Notes: a model not told the origin generated them from the letters alone. A stretch of DNA of 15,247 nt from Caryophanales bacterium UBA4100 (GCA_002383285.1 DFXU01000016.1:6112-21358), one strand, 5' to 3'. Positions 1 to 6,551 are shown, numbered from the stretch's first letter. Translations and numbers: made by a program.

Positions 1-290
1 ACCCAACCAGCCCAGAATACCATACCCGACCATACCAAATACTGCATGAGTGTCGGACCCCATCCAGGATTTAAAATTGCGAAGTATGAAGATGATGTGT
101 CAGACCATAGCAATAATAAGAGTGATTGTACAACTAACATACAATAGAGGAATAGCCCGAAGCCCGTTGGTATTACCTCCTGCGTATAATTATTCCCAAC
201 GAATTCATGTTCTCGGAGGAACGACTCGATACTCGGCATAATTGCCTTCCCAATCAGTACGAATACGAATCCAAAGGCCATAATCGACAT
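1..290 (-). CDS. MraY/WecA-like membrane glycosyl-phosphate transferase, N-terminal part (partial)
   Basis: An open frame on the minus strand runs from an ATG at 290 off the left edge with no stop, so only about the first 96 residues are visible. They show a hydrophobic segment (SIMAFGFVFVLIG), a polar stretch containing NNYTQEVIPTGFG, and two more hydrophobic segments (LFLYCMLVVQSLLLLLW and YLVWSGMVFWAGW). The 'NY-x(4)-IP-x-G-x-G' stretch after the first membrane segment resembles polyprenyl-phosphate N-acetylhexosamine-1-phosphate transferases (glycosyltransferase family 4, MraY/WecA superfamily). Such enzymes attach a sugar phosphate to undecaprenyl phosphate on the cytoplasmic face of the membrane. 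The start overlaps the stop of the preceding glycosyltransferase (TAATG), so translation is probably coupled; an in-frame ATG at 296 is an alternative. The catalytic Asp residues lie outside the window, so substrate and exact family are inferred. Confidence 0.6.
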   Translation of the reverse strand, partial: MSIMAFGFVFVLIGKAIMPSIESFLREHEFVGNNYTQEVIPTGFGLFLYCMLVVQSLLLLLWSDTSSSYFAILNPGWGPTLMQYLVWSGMVFWAGW

Positions 291-1009
291 TAGCATATGG
301 GATTTAACCACTTATGGATAAGCGTTCGACCCACCGAGACAAATTGCTTCCCTCTATGGTAGAAGCCATGCCAATCCCGACCCGATTCACGATGACGAAA
401 TGGAATGGGCAGCTCCCCTATCCGAAAGCCTGCTCTAGCAACATCAATCGTCAAGCCAACCTCAATACCAAATCCTCTTGATAAGCCGCCAATTCGTTCA
501 AGCACCTCTCTTCGAATTGCACGTTGACCAGAGAGCGGTGTACGAGTGCGATAACCACAAAGTCGATATATACCTTTAATTGCCAAGCCCTTGACTAGAC
601 CAAATCCACCTCGGATTTGCGCCATAGGTAGCTCAGCAATTGTCATATCATACTCATTCTGTAGAATAGGCTCCAGTAATAATCCCACATTTCCTGCGGA
701 TTCCCCTAAATCAGCATCTAGAAAAATAATGTAGGACCCATTCGCCATCCTCCAGCCATTATGTAATGCAGCACCTTTTCCCATATTACAAGAATGGCAA
801 ATGACTCGATCCGCGTAAGGGGTAGCTGCCAGGATTGTTTCATCTTTACTTCCATCATCCACAACGATTAATTCAAGCTCTAGCTGAACGAATTGGACGA
901 ACGCGCCTTTGATCGCTTTGAGCGTCTCGGCGATGATTGCTGCCTCATTCCACGCCGGTACGATGATCGATACCTTCGGGTGCAGAGGAAGCTTGCTCGG
1001 TATATTCAT
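290..1009 (-). CDS. GT2 family glycosyltransferase (dolichyl-phosphate mannose synthase-like)
   Basis: A 239-residue GT-A fold glycosyltransferase. Visible motifs are the N-terminal strand VSIIVPAWNE (13-22), the nucleotide-binding VVDDGS (49-54), NMGKGAAL (75-82), the metal-binding DAD (98-100) and the acceptor-side GFGIEVGLTIDV (179-190). There is no membrane segment, and the length matches soluble polyprenyl-phosphate-type glycosyltransferases. The start is secure: the core begins at residue 13, no other start codon precedes it, and a perfect AAGGAGGG Shine-Dalgarno sits about 8 nt upstream. That start lies inside the end of the upstream steB-like gene, giving a 65-nt overlap in different frames. 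The next gene (MraY/WecA-like) overlaps the stop. The context suggests transfer of a sugar to a lipid carrier or surface polymer. Donor and acceptor cannot be read from the sequence. Confidence 0.85.
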   Translation of the reverse strand: MNIPSKLPLHPKVSIIVPAWNEAAIIAETLKAIKGAFVQFVQLELELIVVDDGSKDETILAATPYADRVICHSCNMGKGAALHNGWRMANGSYIIFLDADLGESAGNVGLLLEPILQNEYDMTIAELPMAQIRGGFGLVKGLAIKGIYRLCGYRTRTPLSGQRAIRREVLERIGGLSRGFGIEVGLTIDVARAGFRIGELPIPFRHRESGRDWHGFYHRGKQFVSVGRTLIHKWLNPIC

Positions 1010-1538
1010 TCAAATCGCCCTCCTTCAATTGACTGCTTAATCGTCTAAATACGTCAATCTGCTGTGGATCAGAGATAATAATCATATCCGTCTGCTCCGA
1101 GTCAGATTCAGCTTCCTGTAATTCGACTTCATTGGCGCCATTCGTACCACTAACACTACTGACAGTATTTCTGTCGGCAAGCCATGAATCCGCTTCAGTT
1201 TCTTCCCAGTCTACTCCTGCAGATATCATCATTTTTGCTAGCATGTCATTTTGTAAGCTTTGTGGTCTAATCCATACAATTCGCTTGTCTTCAATCAGCG
1301 GAACCACCGTCTGTTGAATGAGCTGTAGTGAGCTAACATCCTTATGGAGCTTCTGATTCTCCTCCATCTGATTCTCATACTTTTCCATTAGAACACTGAG
1401 TGTATGCTGCTCTGTCTGGAACATCCACTGCTGTCCAAGACTGCCCCCAATCAGGATTCCAATACCGAGAGCAAAGAATATAGCGATTAATGAACCCATA
1501 TGATACTTTCCTGATAACAGTATAATCACACCCTTCAT
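945..1538 (-). CDS. SteB/MctB-family (DUF3186-type) single-pass membrane protein, often labelled copper transporter
   Basis: A 197-residue protein with a short basic N-terminus, one strong membrane segment (about residues 15-35, GSLIAIFFALGIGILIGGSLG region), a heptad-like segment (about 40-72) and an acidic extracytoplasmic part. The 'KYHMGSLIAIFFALGIGILIGG' region is typical of the MctB/SteB family, which includes Mycobacterium tuberculosis Rv1698. Database entries call these copper transporters, but in corynebacteria SteB works with SteA at the division septum. Here the gene directly follows the steA homologue (stop TGA and start ATG are adjacent), which supports the SteB reading. The protein is clearly shorter than the roughly 300-residue actinobacterial members and lacks much of their C-terminal domain. 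Its last 65 nt also encode the start of the GT2 gene. Family assignment is fairly sure; function is inferred. Confidence 0.7.
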   Translation of the reverse strand: MKGVIILLSGKYHMGSLIAIFFALGIGILIGGSLGQQWMFQTEQHTLSVLMEKYENQMEENQKLHKDVSSLQLIQQTVVPLIEDKRIVWIRPQSLQNDMLAKMMISAGVDWEETEADSWLADRNTVSSVSGTNGANEVELQEAESDSEQTDMIIISDPQQIDVFRRLSSQLKEGDLNEYTEQASSAPEGIDHRTGVE

Positions 1539-2687
1539 TCAATCCATGGATACCTTAAGATATGTCATCAACACATCAGCCGCATGCTGGATACCAGGAT
1601 GGATGAGACCAAGCATCATCAATGGGAATAATGCAGCTGCGGGAACCATCCATAAGCTTCGCCAACTAATAGGACGATGGTAGAGCTTACTTACACCCTT
1701 GGCATCCACCAGCTTGCTCCCTATTTTCATTCTAACCAGAATTGTACTGGACATCCCCTTGCGACCTTTTTCTAGAAAATCAATCATGTGTGTGTGCGTT
1801 CCCAAAGTAACAATTAATTCAGCATTCTGTTCATATGCTAGGAGCATAGCAACATCCTCACTCGTTCCATAAGAGGGTATTCGTTCAGCTCTCAGATTAA
1901 GCGCTTGAACACGAGTCATTCCTGGTGCTCTACCATCGGGATAAGCGTGAACAACAATCTCTTTGCCATGTCTTAAAGCCTCATCAGACACACTATCCAT
2001 ATCGCCAACGATAAGATCTGGAATATGCCCGTATTTCATTAATGCGTCTGCGCCACCATCTACGCCGATCAGCACCGGTTGATAATCTTCTATATAATCC
2101 TTAAGCGCCTGTAAGTCGTTCTTATAACCGCTCCCCCTAACGACAACAACGACATGCTTGTTCTGCATCATAGTTCGGAGTGGCGGGACATCCAACGGAT
2201 GAATAACAAAATCCTTCTCCTTCTGAGCATACTTGAGCGTATTATCTATGAAATCGTTCAGTCTCGCCCCTACATTACAGTTAGCAATCTGTTGAAGATT
2301 CTCCCATTGTTCCTTAGTGAATATCCGATAGGGCACAGATATTTGGTGGCAATTGTGAAAGGTTATATGCTCAGCAATATGAATTCGTATATGATCCTCG
2401 AATAAAGCAAATTGATTCGGCTCAATTTCGAATATAGGAATACCCGCTTGCAAGAGCAGCAACGGCCCTTTCATCGGATAATCTCCACTCATCGAGGTAG
2501 CTGCGTTAATCACAGCGATACACTTCAGCTCAATAATACTTAATGCTGCCATCTCATCAAGATCCCGATGATCCAATACTAGAATTTGTTTGGGCTTAGC
2601 CCTTCGTAGCAACTCCTTCGTATTCCGACCGACAACAGCAATACCTACAATTGGATCACCTATATATTCATTGCGAACATTTCTCAT
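1539..2687 (-). CDS. steA: SteA-like cytokinetic ring protein with thiamin-pyrophosphokinase-like domain
   Basis: A 382-residue protein. The N-terminal half (about 1-170) has no catalytic motif I recognise. Residues about 177-300 resemble the nucleotide-binding half of thiamin pyrophosphokinase: VVVVRGSGYKNDL (179-191), GVDGGADALMKYG (208-220) and PDLIVGDMDSVSDEAL (223-238), then TSEDVAMLLAY (275-285) and LGTHTHMIDFLEKGRKG (295-311). A membrane helix at about 344-364 ends the protein. This matches SteA (Rv1697 type), described in Corynebacterium as a septal protein acting with SteB on peptidoglycan hydrolase activity during daughter-cell separation. The thiamin-binding second half of true TPK is absent, so it is probably not a thiamin enzyme. 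Start ATG has GGAG 8 nt upstream. It heads the steA-steB-GT2-GT4 operon. Role in this organism is inferred from homology. Confidence 0.8.
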   Translation of the reverse strand: MRNVRNEYIGDPIVGIAVVGRNTKELLRRAKPKQILVLDHRDLDEMAALSIIELKCIAVINAATSMSGDYPMKGPLLLLQAGIPIFEIEPNQFALFEDHIRIHIAEHITFHNCHQISVPYRIFTKEQWENLQQIANCNVGARLNDFIDNTLKYAQKEKDFVIHPLDVPPLRTMMQNKHVVVVVRGSGYKNDLQALKDYIEDYQPVLIGVDGGADALMKYGHIPDLIVGDMDSVSDEALRHGKEIVVHAYPDGRAPGMTRVQALNLRAERIPSYGTSEDVAMLLAYEQNAELIVTLGTHTHMIDFLEKGRKGMSSTILVRMKIGSKLVDAKGVSKLYHRPISWRSLWMVPAAALFPLMMLGLIHPGIQHAADVLMTYLKVSMD

Positions 2688-2740
2688 CCATCCATCTCCA
2701 GAACATATCGAATTGTGTTAGCGTTCCCAGAATGGTCAGA

Positions 2741-2746
2741 ATTATA
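2741..2746 (-). promoter_or_regulatory. Candidate -10 element of the steA operon
   Basis: On the minus strand an exact TATAAT lies about 54 nt before the steA start codon. It would give a leader of roughly 45 nt. No good -35 hexamer is visible 16-18 nt upstream, so this is a weak call based on one hexamer in the right place. Confidence 0.3.
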
Positions 2747-2771
2747 CTTTGTTGCCGGTCTTAAATAGAGT

Positions 2772-2793
2772 AATCACAATAAAAAGTGTGATT
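2772..2793. repeat. 7-bp inverted repeat in the divergent steA/oxidoreductase gap
   Basis: AATCACA (2772-2778) and TGTGATT (2787-2793) form a perfect inverted repeat separated by 8 nt. It lies in the gap of about 228 nt between the divergent steA and oxidoreductase genes, upstream of the possible steA -10 element. It could be an operator for either gene. There is no T-run typical of a terminator. The rest of the gap shows no other convincing element. Confidence 0.35.
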
Positions 2794-2915
2794 TGAAACA
2801 CAGCGGCATATCATAACTAAATTTATAATCAGATGAGAATCGCATCGATTTTTGCTGTGGCGACGGCAGAACTCTGTTCAAAGCGCTTCATATGCAAAAA
2901 TTGGAGGAAATTCAA

Positions 2916-3869
2916 ATGCACATCCCAGCAATGATTATTGAACATATGAAACCAAGATTACCAATTATACAAGGTGGAATGGGCGTAGGAGTTTCTTTAA
3001 GCGGATTGGCTGCAGCAGTTGCAAATGCAGGTGGTATTGGCACGATTTCTGGGACTGGTATTCCAATTGACGTGTTGAGGGATCATATTCGCAAAGCAAG
3101 GGAGTTAACTAAGGGAATAGGATATATTGGAGTTAATGTATTATTTGCTGTTAATGCCTTTGCAGATACCATTAAGGCAGCTATGGAAGAGAAGGTAGAT
3201 TTCATTATATCTGGAGCAGGGTTTTCCCGTGATATGTATAGCTGGGGAAAGGAATATGGCGTACCCGTTATTTCTATAGTCTCATCAGCAAGATTTGCCC
3301 GATTAGCCGAGAAGCTGGGCGCGTCAGCAGTTGTGGTAGAAGGCTTCGAAGCTGGTGGTCATCTCGGTACCAGCAGGCCATTGTTCGATATTCTTCCTGA
3401 GGTCGTGGAGGCTGTTAACATACCCGTAATAGCAGCTGGCGGCATTCTACATGGTGAAGATATTGCGAAAGCCATTCAATTGGGTGCAGTCGGGGTACAG
3501 ATGGGGACTCGGTTTGTTGCAAGCAATGAATGTGATGCCCATCCAGCTTTCAAGCAGATGTATGTAGATTGTAATGAGGGCGACGCCGTACTTGTGAAAA
3601 CTACGGTCGGATTAGAAGGTCGAGCAATTAAAAATCGCTTTACTGATTTGATTAGTAATGGGAAGAAAGTGAAAATCGAGCATTGCTATGACTGTCTCAA
3701 GAAATGCTCTTATCAATTCTGCACCATGGATTCCCTAATGAAATCGATCGATGGGGATGTTGAGAATGGATTGGTTTTTGCCGGGGCAAGGGTTCACGAG
3801 ATAAAACAGGTCCTTCCTGTACAAGAGATTATGGATTCGATTGCGAAAGAATTAGAGCAGATCAATTAG
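2916..3869 (+). CDS. FMN-dependent nitronate monooxygenase / FabK-like oxidoreductase
   Basis: A 317-residue TIM-barrel flavoprotein of the nitronate monooxygenase (2-nitropropane dioxygenase) / enoyl-ACP reductase FabK family. Motifs are PIIQGGMGVGVS (16-27), the FMN-site EGFEAGGHLG (142-151) with the active-site His at 149, AAGGILHGEDIAKAIQLGA (173-191) and GVQMGTRFVAS (193-203). Members either oxidise nitronates or reduce enoyl-ACP with FMN and NAD(P)H, and sequence alone does not decide between these. I chose the ATG at 2916 because GGAGG lies 8 nt upstream; an in-frame ATG at 2892 has no ribosome site. The C-terminal region carries four cysteines in the order C-x2-C-x3-C-x4-C (257-269), which suggests a metal or Fe-S site or a structural role. 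It is the only plus-strand gene, lying between spo0A and steA, which suggests a separate insertion. Confidence 0.85.
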   Translation: MHIPAMIIEHMKPRLPIIQGGMGVGVSLSGLAAAVANAGGIGTISGTGIPIDVLRDHIRKARELTKGIGYIGVNVLFAVNAFADTIKAAMEEKVDFIISGAGFSRDMYSWGKEYGVPVISIVSSARFARLAEKLGASAVVVEGFEAGGHLGTSRPLFDILPEVVEAVNIPVIAAGGILHGEDIAKAIQLGAVGVQMGTRFVASNECDAHPAFKQMYVDCNEGDAVLVKTTVGLEGRAIKNRFTDLISNGKKVKIEHCYDCLKKCSYQFCTMDSLMKSIDGDVENGLVFAGARVHEIKQVLPVQEIMDSIAKELEQIN

Positions 3870-3872
3870 ATT

Positions 3873-3923
3873 ATCACAGAGCGGAGAATCCACGGACTTA
3901 TGTGTTGCCCTCCGCTCTATGAT
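3873..3923 (-). terminator. Hairpin between the convergent oxidoreductase and spo0A genes, likely transcription end
   Basis: AGAGCGGAG (3878-3886) pairs perfectly with CTCCGCTCT (3910-3918) across a 23-nt loop. The flanks ATCA (3873-3876) and TGAT (3920-3923) extend the stem. On the minus-strand RNA the intervening C/A position becomes a G-U wobble, giving a continuous 14-bp stem, so it fits the spo0A transcript better than the convergent one. The T-run on either side is poor, hence moderate confidence. Confidence 0.5.
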
Positions 3924-3971
3924 TCAATAAGATGTTATACGAAATGTATCATCGTGCCGAAAATCGCGCTA

Positions 3972-4775
3972 CTAACGATTCGAAGCAACCTTATGCTCAA
4001 TCCGCAGCTTGTCAGCCACCATCGCGATGAATTCGCTATTTGTTGGCTTGGATTTGCTGATGTTAACGGTGTAGCCGAACAGGTGACTGATGGAGTCAAT
4101 GTTACCACGAGTCCAAGCGACCTCGATAGCATGACGAATGGCTCTCTCCACACGGCTTGGTGTTGTCTTGAATTTCTCAGCGATGTTAGGATATAGGGTT
4201 TTCGTAATTGCACCTAAGATTTCAATGTTGTTGTAAACCATCGTTATGGCTTCACGAAGATATTGATAGCCTTTAATATGTGCAGGCACACCAATCTCAT
4301 GAATGATGCTGGTGATATTCGCATCAAGATTCTTACCCTTGTTCATAGGAATTACATTCGTCCGATTCTGAGCACTCGATGTTGTCATCGGTGTATTCGT
4401 CACTAGCTGCCGAATACGATTCACAAGCACTTCCATATCAAATGGTTTAAGAATGTAATAGGATGCACCAAGCTGCACTGCCTTTTGAGTAATATTCTCT
4501 TGACCAAAGGCGGTCAGCATAATAATTTGTGGCTGCGGTGATAAATTTAGCGTTCTTAATCGTTCTAGAACGCCAAGACCATCAAGATGAGGCATAATAA
4601 TGTCTAGAATGAGTACATCTGGCACCTTATTCTCTCTCTCGATAAATTGGAGCACTTCATCTCCGTTATAAGCAACACCGATAACCTCCATATCAGCTTG
4701 CTCTGAAATAAACTCAGATAATAAATTTGTGAACTCCTTGTTGTCATCTGCTAATAATACCTCGATCTTTTGCAA
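3972..4775 (-). CDS. spo0A: Sporulation master response regulator Spo0A
   Basis: A 267-residue phosphorelay response regulator that activates or represses genes at the onset of sporulation by binding 0A boxes. The receiver domain (about 1-125) has the acidic pair D10/D11, phospho-acceptor D58 in LILDIIMPHLDG, T88 and K110 in ILKPF. A variable linker (about 126-150) leads to the Spo0A-specific effector domain (about 151-262), with the helix-turn-helix around TTPSRVERAIRHAIEVAWTR. The length equals that of B. subtilis Spo0A. The start codon is TTG, not ATG, with AGGAGG 8 nt upstream; it places the first strand IEVLLADD correctly, so it is convincing. The gene ends in tandem TAG TAG stops. It follows spoIVB as in bacilli, but a terminator and its own promoter region separate the two. 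Confidence 0.98.
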   Translation of the reverse strand: MQKIEVLLADDNKEFTNLLSEFISEQADMEVIGVAYNGDEVLQFIERENKVPDVLILDIIMPHLDGLGVLERLRTLNLSPQPQIIMLTAFGQENITQKAVQLGASYYILKPFDMEVLVNRIRQLVTNTPMTTSSAQNRTNVIPMNKGKNLDANITSIIHEIGVPAHIKGYQYLREAITMVYNNIEILGAITKTLYPNIAEKFKTTPSRVERAIRHAIEVAWTRGNIDSISHLFGYTVNISKSKPTNSEFIAMVADKLRIEHKVASNR

Positions 4776-4941
4776 AATAATTTCCTCCTAAAAAGTTTTT
4801 AATGTGCTTGCTAGTGTTCGATAATACTACTTCGCAAACTTTACGTTTGGGTGAAACAGCATAATGCACTCGGGAAAACTATGTCGTATGTATCTTCTAG
4901 TTAGTGAAAGTCGTATTTACACCATTTTCCTTCTCCAATGT

Positions 4942-4970
4942 GAATTCGACACACCAAATCAAATTCCTTC
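4942..4970 (-). promoter_or_regulatory. Sigma-H type promoter of spo0A
   Basis: On the minus strand GAAGGAATT (4970-4962) is followed after 11 nt by GTCGAATTC (4950-4942). This fits the sigma-H consensus RNAGGAWWW-N11/12-RNNGAATWW at every fixed position except the last W. In B. subtilis the sporulation promoter Ps of spo0A is likewise sigma-H dependent. An exact 0A box overlaps the -10 element and another abuts the -35 element. Confidence 0.75.
4945..4951 (-). promoter_or_regulatory. 0A box (Spo0A-binding site) overlapping the sigma-H -10
   Basis: Exact TGTCGAA on the minus strand. It overlaps the -10 region of the predicted sigma-H promoter, a position where bound Spo0A~P would be expected to repress or modulate initiation. 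Confidence 0.7.
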
Positions 4971-4977
4971 TGTCGAA
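4971..4977 (+). promoter_or_regulatory. 0A box directly upstream of the sigma-H -35
   Basis: Exact TGTCGAA on the plus strand, immediately next to the -35 element of the predicted sigma-H promoter. This position suits Spo0A~P activation, as at other Spo0A-activated promoters. Confidence 0.7.
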
Positions 4978-5065
4978 ATTTATTTTTCTTGATTTTTTAT
5001 AAAAAATAATTTATTATTAATAATTCGTCTAAAATTTCTACCTACTTCAACAAGAGTCGATGTTT

Positions 5066-5072
5066 TTCGACA
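5066..5072 (-). promoter_or_regulatory. Upstream 0A box
   Basis: Exact TGTCGAA on the minus strand, about 100 nt upstream of the sigma-H promoter. A third exact copy in one intergenic region makes chance matches unlikely, although this distal copy is the least certain functionally. Confidence 0.6.
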
Positions 5073-5201
5073 ATATTCAGCTAATCCAAACTATTAAGAT
5101 GTCACACCATACATATTCACTAATATATCCCATATATGCCTAATGTTACTTTCAAGTGCGGGTTTTGGCGCTAAAGAGCAGACATTCTGCGCTGCTCAAA
5201 C

Positions 5202-5237
5202 AAAAAAATCTTAAGGCAACTAACTAGCCTTAAGATT
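5202..5237 (-). terminator. Intrinsic terminator overlapping the spoIVB stop codon
   Basis: The minus-strand transcript forms an 11-bp perfect stem, AATCTTAAGGC with GCCTTAAGATT, around a 9-nt loop, followed by a run of Ts (5208-5202). The 5' arm is made of the last spoIVB codons and the TAG stop lies at the loop, so terminator and coding end are merged. It insulates spo0A from spoIVB readthrough. Confidence 0.9.
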
Positions 5238-6551
5238 CTTCTCAGCTTTACTCTTCATCATAATTCCTGCATCCCGAAGCATCCATTCGATATAACATCC
5301 ATAGCCTGATGTCGGGTCGTTCACGAACACATGGGTTACAGCACCAATCAGCTTACCATTCTGAATGATCGGACTTCCACTCATACCTTGGACGATACCA
5401 CCTGTCTTCTCTAATAAGCGTGGGTCGGTGATTCGAATAATAATTCCCTTGGTAGCTGCCGTTTCTTGTTTAACTGTATGAACGACTTCGATCTTGTATT
5501 TCTTAACTTCCTGACCATTGACAACAGTTAGGATTTCCGCAGGTCCCTCTTGAACCTCTTCAGCGAATGCAACGGGCATTCCTTTCGTCATCATTCCATG
5601 CTCAGGTATATTCTTCATAGCACCGAATATGCCGAATTGCGTGTTCTTCTGAATGGTACCTAGTACATTATGCTCTTTAAAGAAATGAGCTCTCTTCTCA
5701 CCAGGCTCTCCATTCTGGCTTTTGGATATTGAGGAAACACTTGAATGCACTACTTCCCCCCCACGAGGCACAATTGGTGTTCGGGTATCCATATCCGTTA
5801 TGACATGACCGAGTGCACCAAACTTACCATGCTCAGGTGCATAGAAGGTCAAGGTTCCAACACCTGCAGCTGAATCTCGAATATAGATACCTAATCTGTA
5901 GGTCTTATCTGTTACATCATACCCTGGTTTAATTAAGGTATTAATCTGTTTTCCATTCCGTTTAATCACAAGCTCAATCGATTTCTTGGAATTTCCGGCT
6001 TTATTCACAATGTCAGCGACCTTCGTCACATCATGAATTTCTTGCCCGTTCATTCGTACAATGAGATCGCCTAATCGAATATCCGCCAGCTCACCAGGCG
6101 AATTCTTAGTTTCGGGACTTACCTGAATCATGTGATGTCCAACCACTAAGATTCCATCTGAATGAATTTTCACACCAATGGTTTGTCCTCCTGGAACCAC
6201 TCTAAGGTCCGGCACTACATTAACCTTCACCGTCTTAAGAGGTATGGCTCCAAACAGCTTTACCTTCATCTCCGAGTGACCAGCCTGTGAGGATTGAATA
6301 GCTAGAGGCTGGCTAAGTGGAGCGAAGAATGACTTCTGAGAGTTACCGTTAACCATTACAACATCTGGATTTGATACGGTTACTTCAGCATTAACGGGCA
6401 TATCCAAATCTAACAGCTTATTCTGCCCGGCGAACAAACGAAGCTCTTCAGGAAAGGAAGCAAAGCTTTGGAATGGTGTGGATAAACATGTAAGACAAAT
6501 GAGAAGTACAAGTATTAGTCCTGTGTATCTCTTCTTGCGCCAAGAATTCAA
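5220..6551 (-). CDS. spoIVB: SpoIVB sporulation checkpoint serine protease (S55)
   Basis: A 443-residue protease secreted from the forespore into the intermembrane space, where it starts the cleavage cascade that activates pro-sigma-K in the mother cell. An N-terminal signal anchor lies at about residues 9-30. A PDZ domain follows at about 120-205 (SPGELADIRLGDLIVRMNG). The S55 domain contains H249 in GALGHVITD, D376 in ITDPRLL and S391 in GIVQGMSGSPI. These three are each 13 residues beyond the B. subtilis triad H236/D363/S378, so all catalytic residues are present. The start must be TTG, because an in-frame TGA lies four codons upstream and no ATG precedes the signal segment. The nearest Shine-Dalgarno (AAGGAG) is about 14 nt away, unusually far. 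The gene lies between recN and spo0A as in bacilli. No confident sigma-G/F promoter was found. Confidence 0.96.
   Translation of the reverse strand: MNSWRKKRYTGLILVLLICLTCLSTPFQSFASFPEELRLFAGQNKLLDLDMPVNAEVTVSNPDVVMVNGNSQKSFFAPLSQPLAIQSSQAGHSEMKVKLFGAIPLKTVKVNVVPDLRVVPGGQTIGVKIHSDGILVVGHHMIQVSPETKNSPGELADIRLGDLIVRMNGQEIHDVTKVADIVNKAGNSKKSIELVIKRNGKQINTLIKPGYDVTDKTYRLGIYIRDSAAGVGTLTFYAPEHGKFGALGHVITDMDTRTPIVPRGGEVVHSSVSSISKSQNGEPGEKRAHFFKEHNVLGTIQKNTQFGIFGAMKNIPEHGMMTKGMPVAFAEEVQEGPAEILTVVNGQEVKKYKIEVVHTVKQETAATKGIIIRITDPRLLEKTGGIVQGMSGSPIIQNGKLIGAVTHVFVNDPTSGYGCYIEWMLRDAGIMMKSKAEKNLKAS

Larger units (their letters stand above)
4776..5201 (-). promoter_or_regulatory. spo0A upstream control region, AT-rich
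   Basis: About 430 nt without a supportable gene separate the spoIVB terminator from spo0A. It holds a near-consensus sigma-H promoter, three exact 0A boxes (listed separately), and a sixth-of-seven match TATCGAA (minus, 4817-4823) nearer the gene. An AT-rich block at 4981-5035 includes a perfect 16-bp palindrome at 4992-5007, directly upstream of the sigma-H -35 element, and could act as an UP-type element. The leader from the predicted start site to the TTG codon would be about 160 nt. A small hairpin (GAGCAG, 5175-5180, with CTGCTC, 5191-5196) lies just beyond the spoIVB terminator. I could not place a convincing vegetative sigma-A promoter. Confidence 0.7.

Noticed and set aside
50..241. 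63-residue plus-strand ORF at the left edge
   Set aside because: It lies antisense to the continuous membrane-transferase frame on the minus strand and has no ribosome site or recognisable domain.
1866..2165. Thiamin pyrophosphokinase function for the SteA-like gene
   Set aside because: Only the nucleotide-binding half is similar; the thiamin-binding domain is missing, and a C-terminal membrane helix and SteB-like neighbour fit SteA.
2772..2793. CRP/FNR-type operator
   Set aside because: The half sites are in the opposite order (TCACA then TGTGA) to the CRP/FNR consensus, so only a generic inverted repeat is called.
2892..2915. Upstream ATG for the oxidoreductase
   Set aside because: The Shine-Dalgarno GGAGG lies inside this extension, 8 nt before the ATG at 2916.
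3900..4213. ORFs of 98 (plus) and 92 (minus) residues overlapping the spo0A end
   Set aside because: Both are alternative frames of the strongly conserved Spo0A effector domain.
4834..4848. CAAAC-N5-GTTTG inverted repeat in the spo0A leader
   Set aside because: Only 5 bp with no T-run; too short to call in an AT-rich leader.
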